Origin: Brevundimonas vancanneytii
GTDB lineage: Bacteria; Pseudomonadota; Alphaproteobacteria; Caulobacterales; Caulobacteraceae
Length of the DNA stretch: 13,957 nucleotides
NCBI GenBank assembly: GCA_945874855.1
Contig: CAMCIP010000038.1
Location: forward strand, 1 to 13,957
Direction: 5' to 3'
Shown here: positions 7,211 through 13,957 of the stretch, piece by piece
How the letters are laid out: each line of letters opens with the position of its first letter
Position numbering within the stretch: position 1 is the first letter of the stretch
Position numbers and translations under genes: made by a program
Notes under the pieces: model-generated
What the model was told of the DNA's origin: nothing
What the model saw: the letters and a program-made list of their open reading frames with translations, nothing else
The model's database searches: none

Positions 7211-7428
7211 GGTTTCAAAACTCCAAGGGTGTAGCGACTTCACTGGTCGCCGGCCCCACCCAGCGCGTAACAGATAGGCAGCTTGAACGGCCTTGCCACA
7301 TTGACTTTTCTACATGTCCGCCCGTGTTGAAAACTTGACACAGTCGGCGTTACGTCAATCACGGCGGGATATTGTCGGGATCGCGGCGGTAGATTACCTT
7401 GGCCTCATCCTTTTTCCCGGAGATCGCC
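7211..7428. promoter_or_regulatory. Divergent intergenic region between barrel protein and lipoprotein genes
   Basis: The 218 bases are less GC-rich than the flanks and must carry promoters for both directions. TTGACA at 7335-7340 would serve as a -35 element for the plus-strand gene, but I see no convincing -10 at 16-18 bases. The same TTGAC and a GTCAA at 7354-7358 form a 5-bp inverted repeat separated by 14 bases, which could be an operator. GGAG at 7419-7422 is the ribosome site of the lipoprotein gene. No ORF of interest lies here. Confidence 0.35.
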
Positions 7429-8014
7429 ATGAACCGCCTGGCCGCCCTGCTGGTCCTGCCTGCCTTGACGCTCGCCGCCTGTGGCGACGCCACCCAGGAG
7501 CCGGCCTCCGCCCCAGCGACTCCGCCGCCCGCGGCCGAAGCCCCGGCGGCGACGCCCTCGCCCGCACCGGCCGGCGCGCGTGCCGTGGCCCTGGACCCCG
7601 AAGGGCTGCGACTGGTCGATCGCCAGTCGGGCTCTACCGCCGCCCTCGCCTTCGGCCAGCCGGCCGAACAGGTCGTGGCCTCCGTCAGCGCCGCCCAGGG
7701 CTCCGCGCCGTCCGAACGGGGCACCAAATTCAGAGTGCGGCGCCGGCGCCCTGGACTACGCCACCTGGTCGGACGGGCTGACGCTCTGGTTCCAGACCGG
7801 AACCTTCGCCGGCTGGGCCGTCAACGAGGCCGGCCCGACGCTGATGAGCGGCATCGGCGTCGGCTCCTCGCGCGCCGACCTGGAAGGGGCGCACGTCATC
7901 CAGGTTGAGCAGTCCACCCTGGGCACGGAGTTCGCCTCCGCCGGCTTCTACGGCATCCTCGAGGCTGGCCGCGTCTCCAACCTGTGGGCCGGCGTCAGCT
8001 GCAATTTCCGATAG
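7429..8014 (+). pseudogene. Lipoprotein gene interrupted by a +1 frameshift
   Basis: ATG 7429 follows GGAG by 6 bases and encodes a lipoprotein signal with lipobox LAAC (Cys18), then an Ala/Pro-rich linker (about 25-52) and a domain starting RAVALDPEGLRLVDRQSG. Around 7718-7728 the coding frame shifts by one base: the first frame turns into an Arg-rich out-of-frame tail ending at 7908, while the next frame continues with normal protein character, ECGAGALDYATWSDGLTLWF through AGVSCNFR, to TAG at 8014. Removing one base in GGGG (7718-7721) or AAA (7726-7728) restores a 194-residue secreted lipoprotein. Cys in ECGAG and VSC may be disulfide-linked. The cause could be a true mutation, a sequencing error, or rarely a programmed shift. 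Function unknown. Confidence 0.75.
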
Positions 8015-8025
8015 GGTGCCAGCCC

Positions 8026-8110
8026 GTCATCCCGGCCGCAGAGCCGGGATCGCCGCAGACACAGGCGCCTGAGCGATCCCGGATAGGCCCGCAGGGCCTT
8101 CCGGGATGAC
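8026..8110. repeat. Structured intergenic repeat, copy 2 (convergent junction)
   Basis: The 85-bp element has the same ends and 5' hairpin (8029-8050) as copy 1. Its 3' hairpin (8076-8107) is ATCCCGGA, bulged T, AGGCCC, loop GCA, GGGCCT, TCCGGGAT. Relative to copy 1, two A-T/T-A pairs have become G-C/C-G pairs on both sides of the stem, so the fold is kept while the sequence changed. The centre differs (a CAGGCGCCTG palindrome here). It lies between the lipoprotein gene and the 3' end of ppdK, again a convergent junction. Confidence 0.9.
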
Positions 8111-8137
8111 CAGGAGGAGAGCGGCACTACCGGTGGC

Positions 8138-10828
8138 TCACCGATCCTTCTCGCGCTCCGTCCCCGCCCGGGCGTGCAGCGCGGCCTGGGCCGCCGCGAG
8201 GCGGGCGATCGGCACGCGGTAGGGCGAGCAGCTGACATAGTCCAGGCCCGCATCCTCGCAGAAGGCGATCGAGGCCGGGTCGCCGCCGTGTTCGCCGCAG
8301 ATGCCCATCTTGATCCCCGGCCGGGCCGCACCGCCCCGCTCGGCGGCGATCCGGATCAGGTCGCCGACCCCTTCCTGATCGAGACGGACGAAGGGGTCGG
8401 TCTCGAAGATGCCCTTGTCCATATAGGCCTGCAGGAAGCGGCCGGAATCGTCGCGGCTGATGCCGAAGGTCGTCTGGGTCAGGTCGTTGGTGCCGAAGCT
8501 GAAGAATTCGGCGTGCTGGGCCAGGTCGCCGGCCCGCAGCGCCGCGCGGGGCAGTTCGATCATGGTCCCGACCAGATAGTCGACCCGGTCGCCGGCCTCG
8601 GCAAAGACCGCCTCGGCGGTGCGATCGGTCAGCTCACGCAGGTATTTCATCTCGAGGCCCAGGGCGACCAGCGGGTGCATGATCTCCGGGATGGGGGCCT
8701 CGGCGGCGGTCTTCTTCACCTCCAGCGCCGCCTCCAGGATGGCGCGCACCTGCATCTCATAGATCTCGGGATAGGCGACCCCCAGGCGACAGCCGCGGTG
8801 GCCCAGCATGGGGTTGGTCTCATGCAGGTCCTTCGCCCGCCGCTTCAGCTTGGCCGCGTCGAGGCCCGAGGCGGCGGCGAGGGCGTCGATGTCCGCGTCG
8901 GTGTGCGGGATGAACTCGTGCAGCGGCGGATCCAGCAGGCGCACCGTGACCGGCAGGCCGGCCATGATGGTGAACAGCTCGACGAAGTCCGCCTTCTGGA
9001 ACGGGGCGATCTTCGCCAGGGCGGCGCGGCGGCCGGCTTCGTCGTCCGCCAGGATCATCTCGCGCACGGCGGCGATGCGGGCCTCGTCGAAGAACATATG
9101 CTCCGTCCGGCACAGGCCGATGCCCTCGGCCCCGAAACCGCGGGCGGTGCGGGCGTCCAGCGGGGTCTCGGCGTTGGCGCGCACGCGCAGGCGGCGCACG
9201 CCGTCGGCCCAGGCCATCAGGGTCTGGAAGTCGCCGGTCAGCTCCGGCTCGATCATGGCCACGGCACCGTCCAGCACCTCGCCCCTTGAGCCGTCGATGG
9301 TGATGATCTCGCCGGCCCGGAAGGTGCGGCCCCGGGCGGTGAAGGTTCCGGCCCGCTCGTCGATATGGATCTCGCCGGCGCCCGAGACACAGGGCCGGCC
9401 CATGCCGCGCGCCACGACGGCCGCGTGGCTGGTCATGCCGCCGCGCGCCGTGACGATGCCGCGCGCCGCATGCATGCCGTGGATGTCCTCGGGGCTCGTC
9501 TCTTCGCGAACCAGGATGACCGCGTCGCCCAGCTGGTTCAGCCGCTCGGCCTCATCGGCGTCGAAGGTGATCTTGCCGGTCGCCGCGCCGGGGCTGGCGG
9601 GCAGGCCCGTCGCGATCACGGTACGGGCGGCATTGGGGTCAAGGGTGGGATGCAGCAGCTGGTCCAGCGCGGACGGATCCACCCGGCTGACCGCCTCCTC
9701 CTGGGAGATCACCCCTTCAGCGGCCAGGTCGACGGCGATCTTCAGCGCCGACTTGGCCGTGCGCTTGCCGTTGCGGGTCTGCAGCATCCACAGCCGGCCC
9801 TGTTCGACCGTGAACTCGATGTCCTGCATGTCGCGATAGTGGGCCTCCAGCCGTCCGACGACCTCGACGAACTGGCCGAAGACCTCGGGCATGGCCTCTT
9901 CCATCGAGGGGGCCTTCTCGCCCATCTCCTCGCGACCCGCGCGGGTCAGGGACTGGGGCGTGCGGATGCCGGCCACCACGTCCTCGCCCTGGGCGTTGAT
10001 CAGGAACTCGCCGTACAGCCGCGCCTCGCCGGTCGACGGATTGCGGGTGAAGGCCACCCCGGTGGCCGAGGTCTGGCCCATGTTGCCGAAAACCATCGAC
10101 TGGACATTGACCGCCGTGCCCCAGCTCTCGGGGATATCGTGCATGCGGCGATAGAATTTGGCCCGGTCGTTCATCCAGCTGGCGAAGACGGCGCCGACCG
10201 CGCCCCACAGCTGGTCGTGCGGGTCCTGCGGGAAGGGGGCGTCCAGCCGGTCCTCGACCACAGCCTTGTAGTCGGCGACGACCTTCTCCCAGTCCGCGGC
10301 CGACAGGTCGGTGTCGATGGTGACGCCCAGGCGCTCCTTGTGGTCGTCCAGCACCTCCTCGAAGTCGTCGTGGCTGAGGCCCAACACGACGCTGGAATAC
10401 ATGGTGATGAAGCGGCGATAGCTGTCGAAGGCGAAGCGGCGGTCGCCCGACAGGGCCGCCAGTCCCTCCACCGTCGCGTCGTTCAGCCCCAGGTTCAGCA
10501 CCGTGTCCATCATGCCGGGCATGGAGGCCCGGGCCCCGGACCGCACCGACACCAGCAGGGGGTTTGCCGCGTCTCCGAAGATCTTGCCCGTGATTCCCTC
10601 GACCGCCTTCAGCCCCGCGGCGACCTGGTCGCGCAGGCCATCGGGGTAGGCCTGGCCGTTGGAATAGTAGTGGACGCAGGCCTCCGTCGTGACGGTGAAC
10701 CCGGGCGGCACCGGCAATCCCAGCGACGACATCTCCGCCAGGTTGGCGCCCTTGCCACCGAGCAGATTCTTCATCGACGCGTCGCCGTCGGCGGTCCCGC
10801 CGCCGAACCCGTACACCCACCTGGTCAT
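8138..10828 (-). CDS. ppdK: Pyruvate, phosphate dikinase
   Basis: The 896-residue enzyme interconverts pyruvate, ATP and phosphate with phosphoenolpyruvate, AMP and pyrophosphate, and serves gluconeogenesis or reversible glycolysis in the cytosol. The N-terminal ATP-grasp domain begins with YGFGGGTADGD and LLGGKGANLAEM (22-33). The swivelling phosphohistidine domain carries His468 in GGMTSHAAVVARG. The C-terminal PEP/pyruvate TIM barrel contains GLCRTEHMFF (571-580), TNPMLGHRG, FFSFGTNDLTQ (785-795) and the catalytic Cys844 in GICGEHGGDP. Length equals typical bacterial PPDK and nothing essential is missing. ATG 10828 has AGGGA about 7 bases upstream. No PPDK regulatory protein gene is adjacent. 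A 101-base gap separates it from trmJ, long enough for its own promoter, though no clear one is visible. Its 3' end faces repeat copy 2. Confidence 0.97.
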   Translation of the reverse strand: MTRWVYGFGGGTADGDASMKNLLGGKGANLAEMSSLGLPVPPGFTVTTEACVHYYSNGQAYPDGLRDQVAAGLKAVEGITGKIFGDAANPLLVSVRSGARASMPGMMDTVLNLGLNDATVEGLAALSGDRRFAFDSYRRFITMYSSVVLGLSHDDFEEVLDDHKERLGVTIDTDLSAADWEKVVADYKAVVEDRLDAPFPQDPHDQLWGAVGAVFASWMNDRAKFYRRMHDIPESWGTAVNVQSMVFGNMGQTSATGVAFTRNPSTGEARLYGEFLINAQGEDVVAGIRTPQSLTRAGREEMGEKAPSMEEAMPEVFGQFVEVVGRLEAHYRDMQDIEFTVEQGRLWMLQTRNGKRTAKSALKIAVDLAAEGVISQEEAVSRVDPSALDQLLHPTLDPNAARTVIATGLPASPGAATGKITFDADEAERLNQLGDAVILVREETSPEDIHGMHAARGIVTARGGMTSHAAVVARGMGRPCVSGAGEIHIDERAGTFTARGRTFRAGEIITIDGSRGEVLDGAVAMIEPELTGDFQTLMAWADGVRRLRVRANAETPLDARTARGFGAEGIGLCRTEHMFFDEARIAAVREMILADDEAGRRAALAKIAPFQKADFVELFTIMAGLPVTVRLLDPPLHEFIPHTDADIDALAAASGLDAAKLKRRAKDLHETNPMLGHRGCRLGVAYPEIYEMQVRAILEAALEVKKTAAEAPIPEIMHPLVALGLEMKYLRELTDRTAEAVFAEAGDRVDYLVGTMIELPRAALRAGDLAQHAEFFSFGTNDLTQTTFGISRDDSGRFLQAYMDKGIFETDPFVRLDQEGVGDLIRIAAERGGAARPGIKMGICGEHGGDPASIAFCEDAGLDYVSCSPYRVPIARLAAAQAALHARAGTEREKDR

Positions 10829-10929
10829 CCGTCAGTCCCTGAGCCGCTGGTCGGGGCCTGACTAGCGTGCTGCGCGCGCGAAGGCGAGACGGTGCGGTTT
10901 ACAAAGCGTGATCATCTCGGCACAGGGGC

Positions 10930-11706
10930 CTATTCCGGCTTCGCCGCCCGGGCCGCCGCCAGCTTGGCCAGCGCCCGGCCGCGGCCCTGGGCCAGGGCAT
11001 GGACCGCGCCGCGCAGCGTCGCTACCTCCTGCTCCGACAGCTGGGCGCGGGTGAACAGGCCGGTCAGATTGCGCATCATCGACGGCTTCTTCTCGGTCGG
11101 AAAAAAGAAGCCCCCGGCCTCCAGCTCGGCTTCCAGATGCCCGATGAAGCCTTCGACCAGGCCGGCCGCGGCGGGCGGATCGCCCTCGCGGAACTTCGCC
11201 GGCGGCGCATCCAGCACCGTGGTGCGCCATTCATAGGCAGCGATGGCCACGGCCTGGGCCAGGTTCAGCGAATGGTGCCGCGGGTCGATGGGGATGGTCA
11301 GTATGCCCTGGCACCGCACCACGTCGGCGGTCTCCAGCCCCGCCCGCTCGCCGCCGAACAGCAGGCCGATGGTCAGGCCCTGCGACGATGCCCCATGCAG
11401 CTCCGCCGCCGCCTGGCGCGGCGTCAGCACGGGCTGACGCGTCTCACGCGGCCGGGCGGTGGCGGCATACACGATCTGCAGGTGGGCCAGGGCGGCGGCT
11501 GCGTCGGGATAGACCCGGGCGGCATCCAGAACCCAGTCGGCCCCCGAGGCGGTGGCCCAGGCCCGATCCTGGGGCCAGCCGTCCCGCGGCGCGATCAGCC
11601 TCAGGTCCGTCAGACCGAAATTGGCCATGACCCGCGCCGCGGAGCCGATGTTGTCGGCCAGCTGCGGGCGATCCAGGATGATGCAAGGCGGGGTGATATC
11701 CGCCAC
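10930..11706 (-). CDS. trmJ: tRNA (cytidine/uridine-2'-O-)-methyltransferase TrmJ (SPOUT family)
   Basis: TrmJ uses S-adenosylmethionine to 2'-O-methylate nucleotide 32 in the anticodon loop of certain tRNAs. The 258-residue product has the three SpoU motifs: NIGSAARVMANFG (19-31, with Arg25 at the catalytic position), LLFGGERAGL (115-124) and HSLNLAQAVAIAAYE (145-159), the last two forming the knotted AdoMet site. The C-terminal region (GFIGHLEAELEAGGFF, MMRNLTGLFTRAQLSEQEVATLRG) matches the TrmJ-specific helical extension, which separates it from TrmH or TrmL. The start is GTG 11706, one base after the stop of the upstream nuclease-like gene (TGA-G-GTG), so translation is probably coupled. 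No other start fits the conserved N-terminus. Confidence 0.94.
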   Translation of the reverse strand: MADITPPCIILDRPQLADNIGSAARVMANFGLTDLRLIAPRDGWPQDRAWATASGADWVLDAARVYPDAAAALAHLQIVYAATARPRETRQPVLTPRQAAAELHGASSQGLTIGLLFGGERAGLETADVVRCQGILTIPIDPRHHSLNLAQAVAIAAYEWRTTVLDAPPAKFREGDPPAAAGLVEGFIGHLEAELEAGGFFFPTEKKPSMMRNLTGLFTRAQLSEQEVATLRGAVHALAQGRGRALAKLAAARAAKPE

Positions 11707-11707
11707 C

Positions 11708-12730
11708 TCAGTCCCGACCCGTCATGGACAGCCAGGGGTCGGCCGTGCCCGCCTCGACCTCGGCCACCCTGACCGCGGGCCAGCCGATCGAGACCTGGCC
11801 CGACAGACGCCAGGCGATGACGATCAGGTCGCGCAGCTCGGCTGCCCCGGCCGCCACCCGGTCGGTGGCGAAGGCGATGCCGCGCGCGTCGCCCGCCGCG
11901 AACCCGCCGGCCTTCTCCAGCCGGTAGAAGGGCACGACCTGGTCCAGGGTGGTGCGCAGATAGCCCGCCACCCGGGACCTCAACTGAAACCCGTCCAGCC
12001 GCGGCGCGGCCATGGCGGCCTCGACCTCGGTCAGGCGCACGTGGTCACGCACGAAGGCCCCTTCGAAGGCGCTGTGGGTGCGGTTGGAGCGGGTGAAGTC
12101 CTCGGGGTTGGCGGCGTCGCGCGCCCAGCCGTTGTAGTGGATGGTGGTGTGGTGCGGCTGCGAGCCGTCGCCGACATAGTGGCCCAGCTCGCCGATGTTG
12201 CGCAGGATCAGACCCTCGCGGCGCATCCGGTCCTCGCGATACCAGGCGCGGCGCGCCGGATCGGCCTCGCGCGCCTCGGCCGCATGCAACACCCGCCAGG
12301 TGGCGAAGTCGCGCACCAGCTGCTGGTGCGCGTCCATGATCGCATAGGGCAGATAGCCGGCGTCATCGACCTTGATCCCGGCGGCCAGCAGGGCGGCGTC
12401 ATATTCCGACTTGAGCTCCGGCAGGGCGTCGATCGACATGCCCGCCTCGGTCATCACGCGGCCGTCCTCGATCATGTCGACGAAGTGGGCCGTGTCGCGC
12501 TCGCGGTCGTGCGGCTCGCCGGCGCCTTTCCAGCGGTCGGGCTCGCGCGACAGCTCCCCGATCTCGGCCGCGGCCGCCGGGTCGCGCAGGAAGGCGGGCA
12601 GTTCGTCCGGCAGGGCGCGCATCGCCGCCATGCCGATGATGCGGTGGCCGGTCGCCCCCCAGGCCGTCACGTCGGAGGCCGGCACGGCCACCAGGGCCAG
12701 AACGGCGAGGGCGGCGGCGAGGCGTTTCAT
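11708..12730 (-). CDS. Secreted zinc enzyme of the P1 nuclease / phospholipase C superfamily
   Basis: The 340-residue precursor has a signal peptide (1-23) whose predicted cleavage leaves Trp24 as the mature N-terminus. In P1 nuclease and Bacillus cereus phospholipase C, Trp1 itself binds zinc through its amino group and carbonyl. The other tri-zinc ligands can be placed: His29 (WGATGH, as His6 of P1), Asp65, His82 (DTAHFVD), His184 and Asp188 (GHYVGD), His194, His219 and Glu223 (HSAFEGAFV). The last pair is H-x3-E as in phospholipase C, whereas P1 uses H-x3-D, so a phospholipid or phosphodiester substrate is possible; nuclease activity is not assured. It acts in the periplasm or outside the cell. 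GGAG lies 7 bases before ATG 12730. It sits 31 bases after the deiodinase-like gene and one base before trmJ. Confidence 0.87.
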   Translation of the reverse strand: MKRLAAALAVLALVAVPASDVTAWGATGHRIIGMAAMRALPDELPAFLRDPAAAAEIGELSREPDRWKGAGEPHDRERDTAHFVDMIEDGRVMTEAGMSIDALPELKSEYDAALLAAGIKVDDAGYLPYAIMDAHQQLVRDFATWRVLHAAEAREADPARRAWYREDRMRREGLILRNIGELGHYVGDGSQPHHTTIHYNGWARDAANPEDFTRSNRTHSAFEGAFVRDHVRLTEVEAAMAAPRLDGFQLRSRVAGYLRTTLDQVVPFYRLEKAGGFAAGDARGIAFATDRVAAGAAELRDLIVIAWRLSGQVSIGWPAVRVAEVEAGTADPWLSMTGRD

Positions 12731-12761
12731 GGGCAGGCTCCGGCGATCTGGGATGCGGGCC

Positions 12762-13439
12762 TTATCCTATCCAGGCGGCGATCCGGTCCAGCGGCTTCTT
12801 GTCGAGGGCCGCCGTCGGCACCGTCGCCCCGGCCGCCGGCCTGCCCGCCACCAGCAGGAGGAAGGGCTTTTCGTCCGCGGGCCGGCCGCAGATGTCGGCC
12901 AGAAAGGTCATCGGCGCCGGGGTGTGGGTCAGGGTGGCCAGGCCGGCCGAATGCAGGGCTGCGATCAACAGGCCGGTGGCGATGCCGACGCTCTCGGCGA
13001 CATAGTAATTCTTCCTGTCGTCCCCCGGGCGCGGGCCGCCGCGCTTCTGGGCGAAGACGGCGATCAGCACGGGGGCGACTTCGAGGAAGGCCTTGTCGGG
13101 ATCGGTGCCCAGCGGGGCCAGGGCGTCCAGCCATTCCTGCGGGGCCTTTTCGGCATAGAAGGCGCGCTCTTCCGCCTCGGCCGCCTCGCGGATGCGGCGG
13201 CGGACCTCCGCGCCCTCAATGACGGCGAAAAACCACGGCTGGTGGTTGGCCCCGGACGGCGCGGAGCCGGCCGTCAGGATCGCCTGCTCCACCACCTGCC
13301 GCGGCACGGGATCGGGCGCGAACTCGCGCACCGTGCGCCGGGCGGCCATGAGGCTGCGGAAGGTCTCGACCCGCGCGATCCGCTCCGCGTCGGACAGGTC
13401 GGGGTAGCCGCTCAAGGGCACGCAGGGATGATCGCGCAT
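12762..13439 (-). CDS. Nitroreductase-fold flavoprotein, iodotyrosine deiodinase-like
   Basis: A 225-residue FMN protein of the nitroreductase superfamily. FMN-contact motifs are visible: RRTVREF (34-40), SAPSGANHQPW (59-69) and TLTHTPAPM in the C-terminal half. Unlike ordinary nitroreductases it carries the substrate lid of iodotyrosine deiodinase: Glu91, Tyr95 and Lys116 in ERAFY and DPDKAF, with the 4- and 21-residue spacings of human and bacterial deiodinases. These residues grip the zwitterion of halotyrosines, so reductive dehalogenation of a halogenated tyrosine or a related amino acid is plausible; the physiological substrate in bacteria is unknown. I chose ATG 13439 because HPCVPLSGYPDLS matches family N-termini, although the ribosome site is weak; the open frame continuing upstream to 13916 lies antisense to the next gene. 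No signal peptide, so cytosolic. Confidence 0.88.
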   Translation of the reverse strand: MRDHPCVPLSGYPDLSDAERIARVETFRSLMAARRTVREFAPDPVPRQVVEQAILTAGSAPSGANHQPWFFAVIEGAEVRRRIREAAEAEERAFYAEKAPQEWLDALAPLGTDPDKAFLEVAPVLIAVFAQKRGGPRPGDDRKNYYVAESVGIATGLLIAALHSAGLATLTHTPAPMTFLADICGRPADEKPFLLLVAGRPAAGATVPTAALDKKPLDRIAAWIG

Positions 13440-13556
13440 GGCCGGCGATCTAGCCGATCGGTCGGGGCCGGGACAGGGCTGGCCCCCTTTTTGCCCCATT
13501 CCGCCCGGAAAACCCGGCCGCCGGCGGTCCGTTCGGCGTTGTCGCGAGCAGACCGG

Positions 13557-13957
13557 ATGTCGAGCGCCGTCGCCGTCATGGCCCTGATGTGGGCCCTTGC
13601 CTTCCCCTCCACCGGTCCCGATCCCGTCCCTTATGACGCGTTGATTGCGGCGGAACGGGCGGCTGCGGCGACCGGGACGGCAATCGGCGTGGAACTCTCG
13701 CCCGAGCAGCAGGCGCATCTGGCCGAAGAGCCCGACTGGCGGCTGTCGGCGCGCCTCTATCATGCGGGCGGCGGCGGGGCGACGGGCAATGATTCCCTCG
13801 GCTGCCGGCCCATCGCCATGCGCACCGTGGCCGTCGATCCGCGCGTGGTCCCGCGCCGCACCCGCCTGTTCATCAAGGAGACGGTCGGCCTGCGCCTGCC
13901 CGACGGCACCGTCCACGACGGCTACTGGTACGCCTCCGACACCGGCGGCGCGATCCG
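13557..13957 (+). CDS. 3D-domain secreted protein (C-terminus outside window)
   Basis: From ATG 13557 the plus strand is open to the right edge (133 codons). A short hydrophobic N-terminus (about 4-17, AVAVMALMWALAF) suggests export. From about residue 62 the protein matches the 3D domain named for three conserved aspartates and related to the catalytic part of the lytic transglycosylase MltA: VAVDPRVVP contains Asp94 and ASDTGGAIR contains Asp128; the third Asp would lie beyond the edge. Proteins of this type act on, or bind, cell-wall peptidoglycan in the periplasm. Cys83 is present. The gene diverges from the deiodinase-like gene across 117 bases with no clear promoter motif. A weak GAG stands upstream of the ATG. 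Confidence 0.82.
   Translation, partial: MSSAVAVMALMWALAFPSTGPDPVPYDALIAAERAAAATGTAIGVELSPEQQAHLAEEPDWRLSARLYHAGGGGATGNDSLGCRPIAMRTVAVDPRVVPRRTRLFIKETVGLRLPDGTVHDGYWYASDTGGAI

Noticed and set aside
8174..10861. Plus-strand open frames of 371, 343 and 498 codons across ppdK
   Set aside because: They are antisense to a complete, motif-perfect pyruvate phosphate dikinase and their translations have no recognisable motifs.
11552..13222. Plus-strand 556-codon open frame
   Set aside because: Antisense to trmJ, the zinc enzyme and the deiodinase-like gene, all of which have intact family motifs; composition is typical of a GC shadow.
13440..13916. N-terminal extension of the deiodinase-like protein to 13916
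   Set aside because: It overlaps the opposite-strand 3D-domain gene and includes residues unlike the family; the conserved part starts at ATG 13439.
1..13957. CRISPR array, tRNA, transposon or prophage genes
   Set aside because: No regularly spaced direct repeats, cloverleaf sequences, transposase motifs or phage proteins were seen.

Overview
The window is GC-rich, gene-dense chromosomal DNA from an alphaproteobacterium, most probably a member of the Caulobacterales such as Brevundimonas or Caulobacter. The supports are the codon bias, the protein families present, and a perfect CtrA-type box (TTAA-N7-TTAA) upstream of the first gene. No tRNA, rRNA, CRISPR array, transposase or prophage gene is visible, and no stretch longer than 300 bases lacks a gene. 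The genus is an inference; no ribosomal RNA is present to confirm it.

Layout. (1) 1-722, minus: a Sel1-like lipoprotein cut by the left edge, with the CtrA box 45 bases upstream of its start. (2) 980-6574, plus: a run of six genes comprising free methionine-R-sulfoxide reductase, a short-chain dehydrogenase resembling quinoid dihydropteridine reductase, an HpcH/HpaI (CitE-like) CoA-ester lyase, a full-length two-module KpsC beta-Kdo transferase, a long FabH-type ketoacyl synthase and an 88-residue unknown protein. The dehydrogenase, lyase and kpsC are tightly coupled (5-base gap, then a 4-base start/stop overlap). (3) 6686-8014: a divergent pair, an outer-membrane beta-barrel protein (minus) and a lipoprotein gene (plus) interrupted by a one-base frameshift. 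(4) 8138-13439, minus: pyruvate phosphate dikinase, then upstream trmJ, a zinc P1-nuclease/phospholipase-C-like enzyme and an iodotyrosine-deiodinase-like flavoprotein; the last three look like one operon. (5) 13557-end, plus: a 3D-domain secreted protein cut by the right edge.

The most notable non-coding signal is an 85-87 bp structured repeat present twice. It fills the two convergent gene junctions of the window (6575-6685 and 8015-8137). The two copies differ by compensatory changes in a 14-bp stem, which supports selection on RNA or DNA secondary structure and a role as a two-way 3'-end element. A second candidate regulatory structure lies just before the FabH-like gene: a nested hairpin pairs the presumed ribosome binding site, and an 18-codon reading frame ends exactly on the TTG start.

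Most genes are housekeeping or envelope functions. I see no defence or mobile system. The points worth following are the orphan kpsC coupled to a CoA-ester lyase and a Ser-less dehydrogenase, the CtrA box, the structured repeat, the frameshifted lipoprotein, and the deiodinase-like enzyme whose Glu-Tyr-Lys lid triad is intact.
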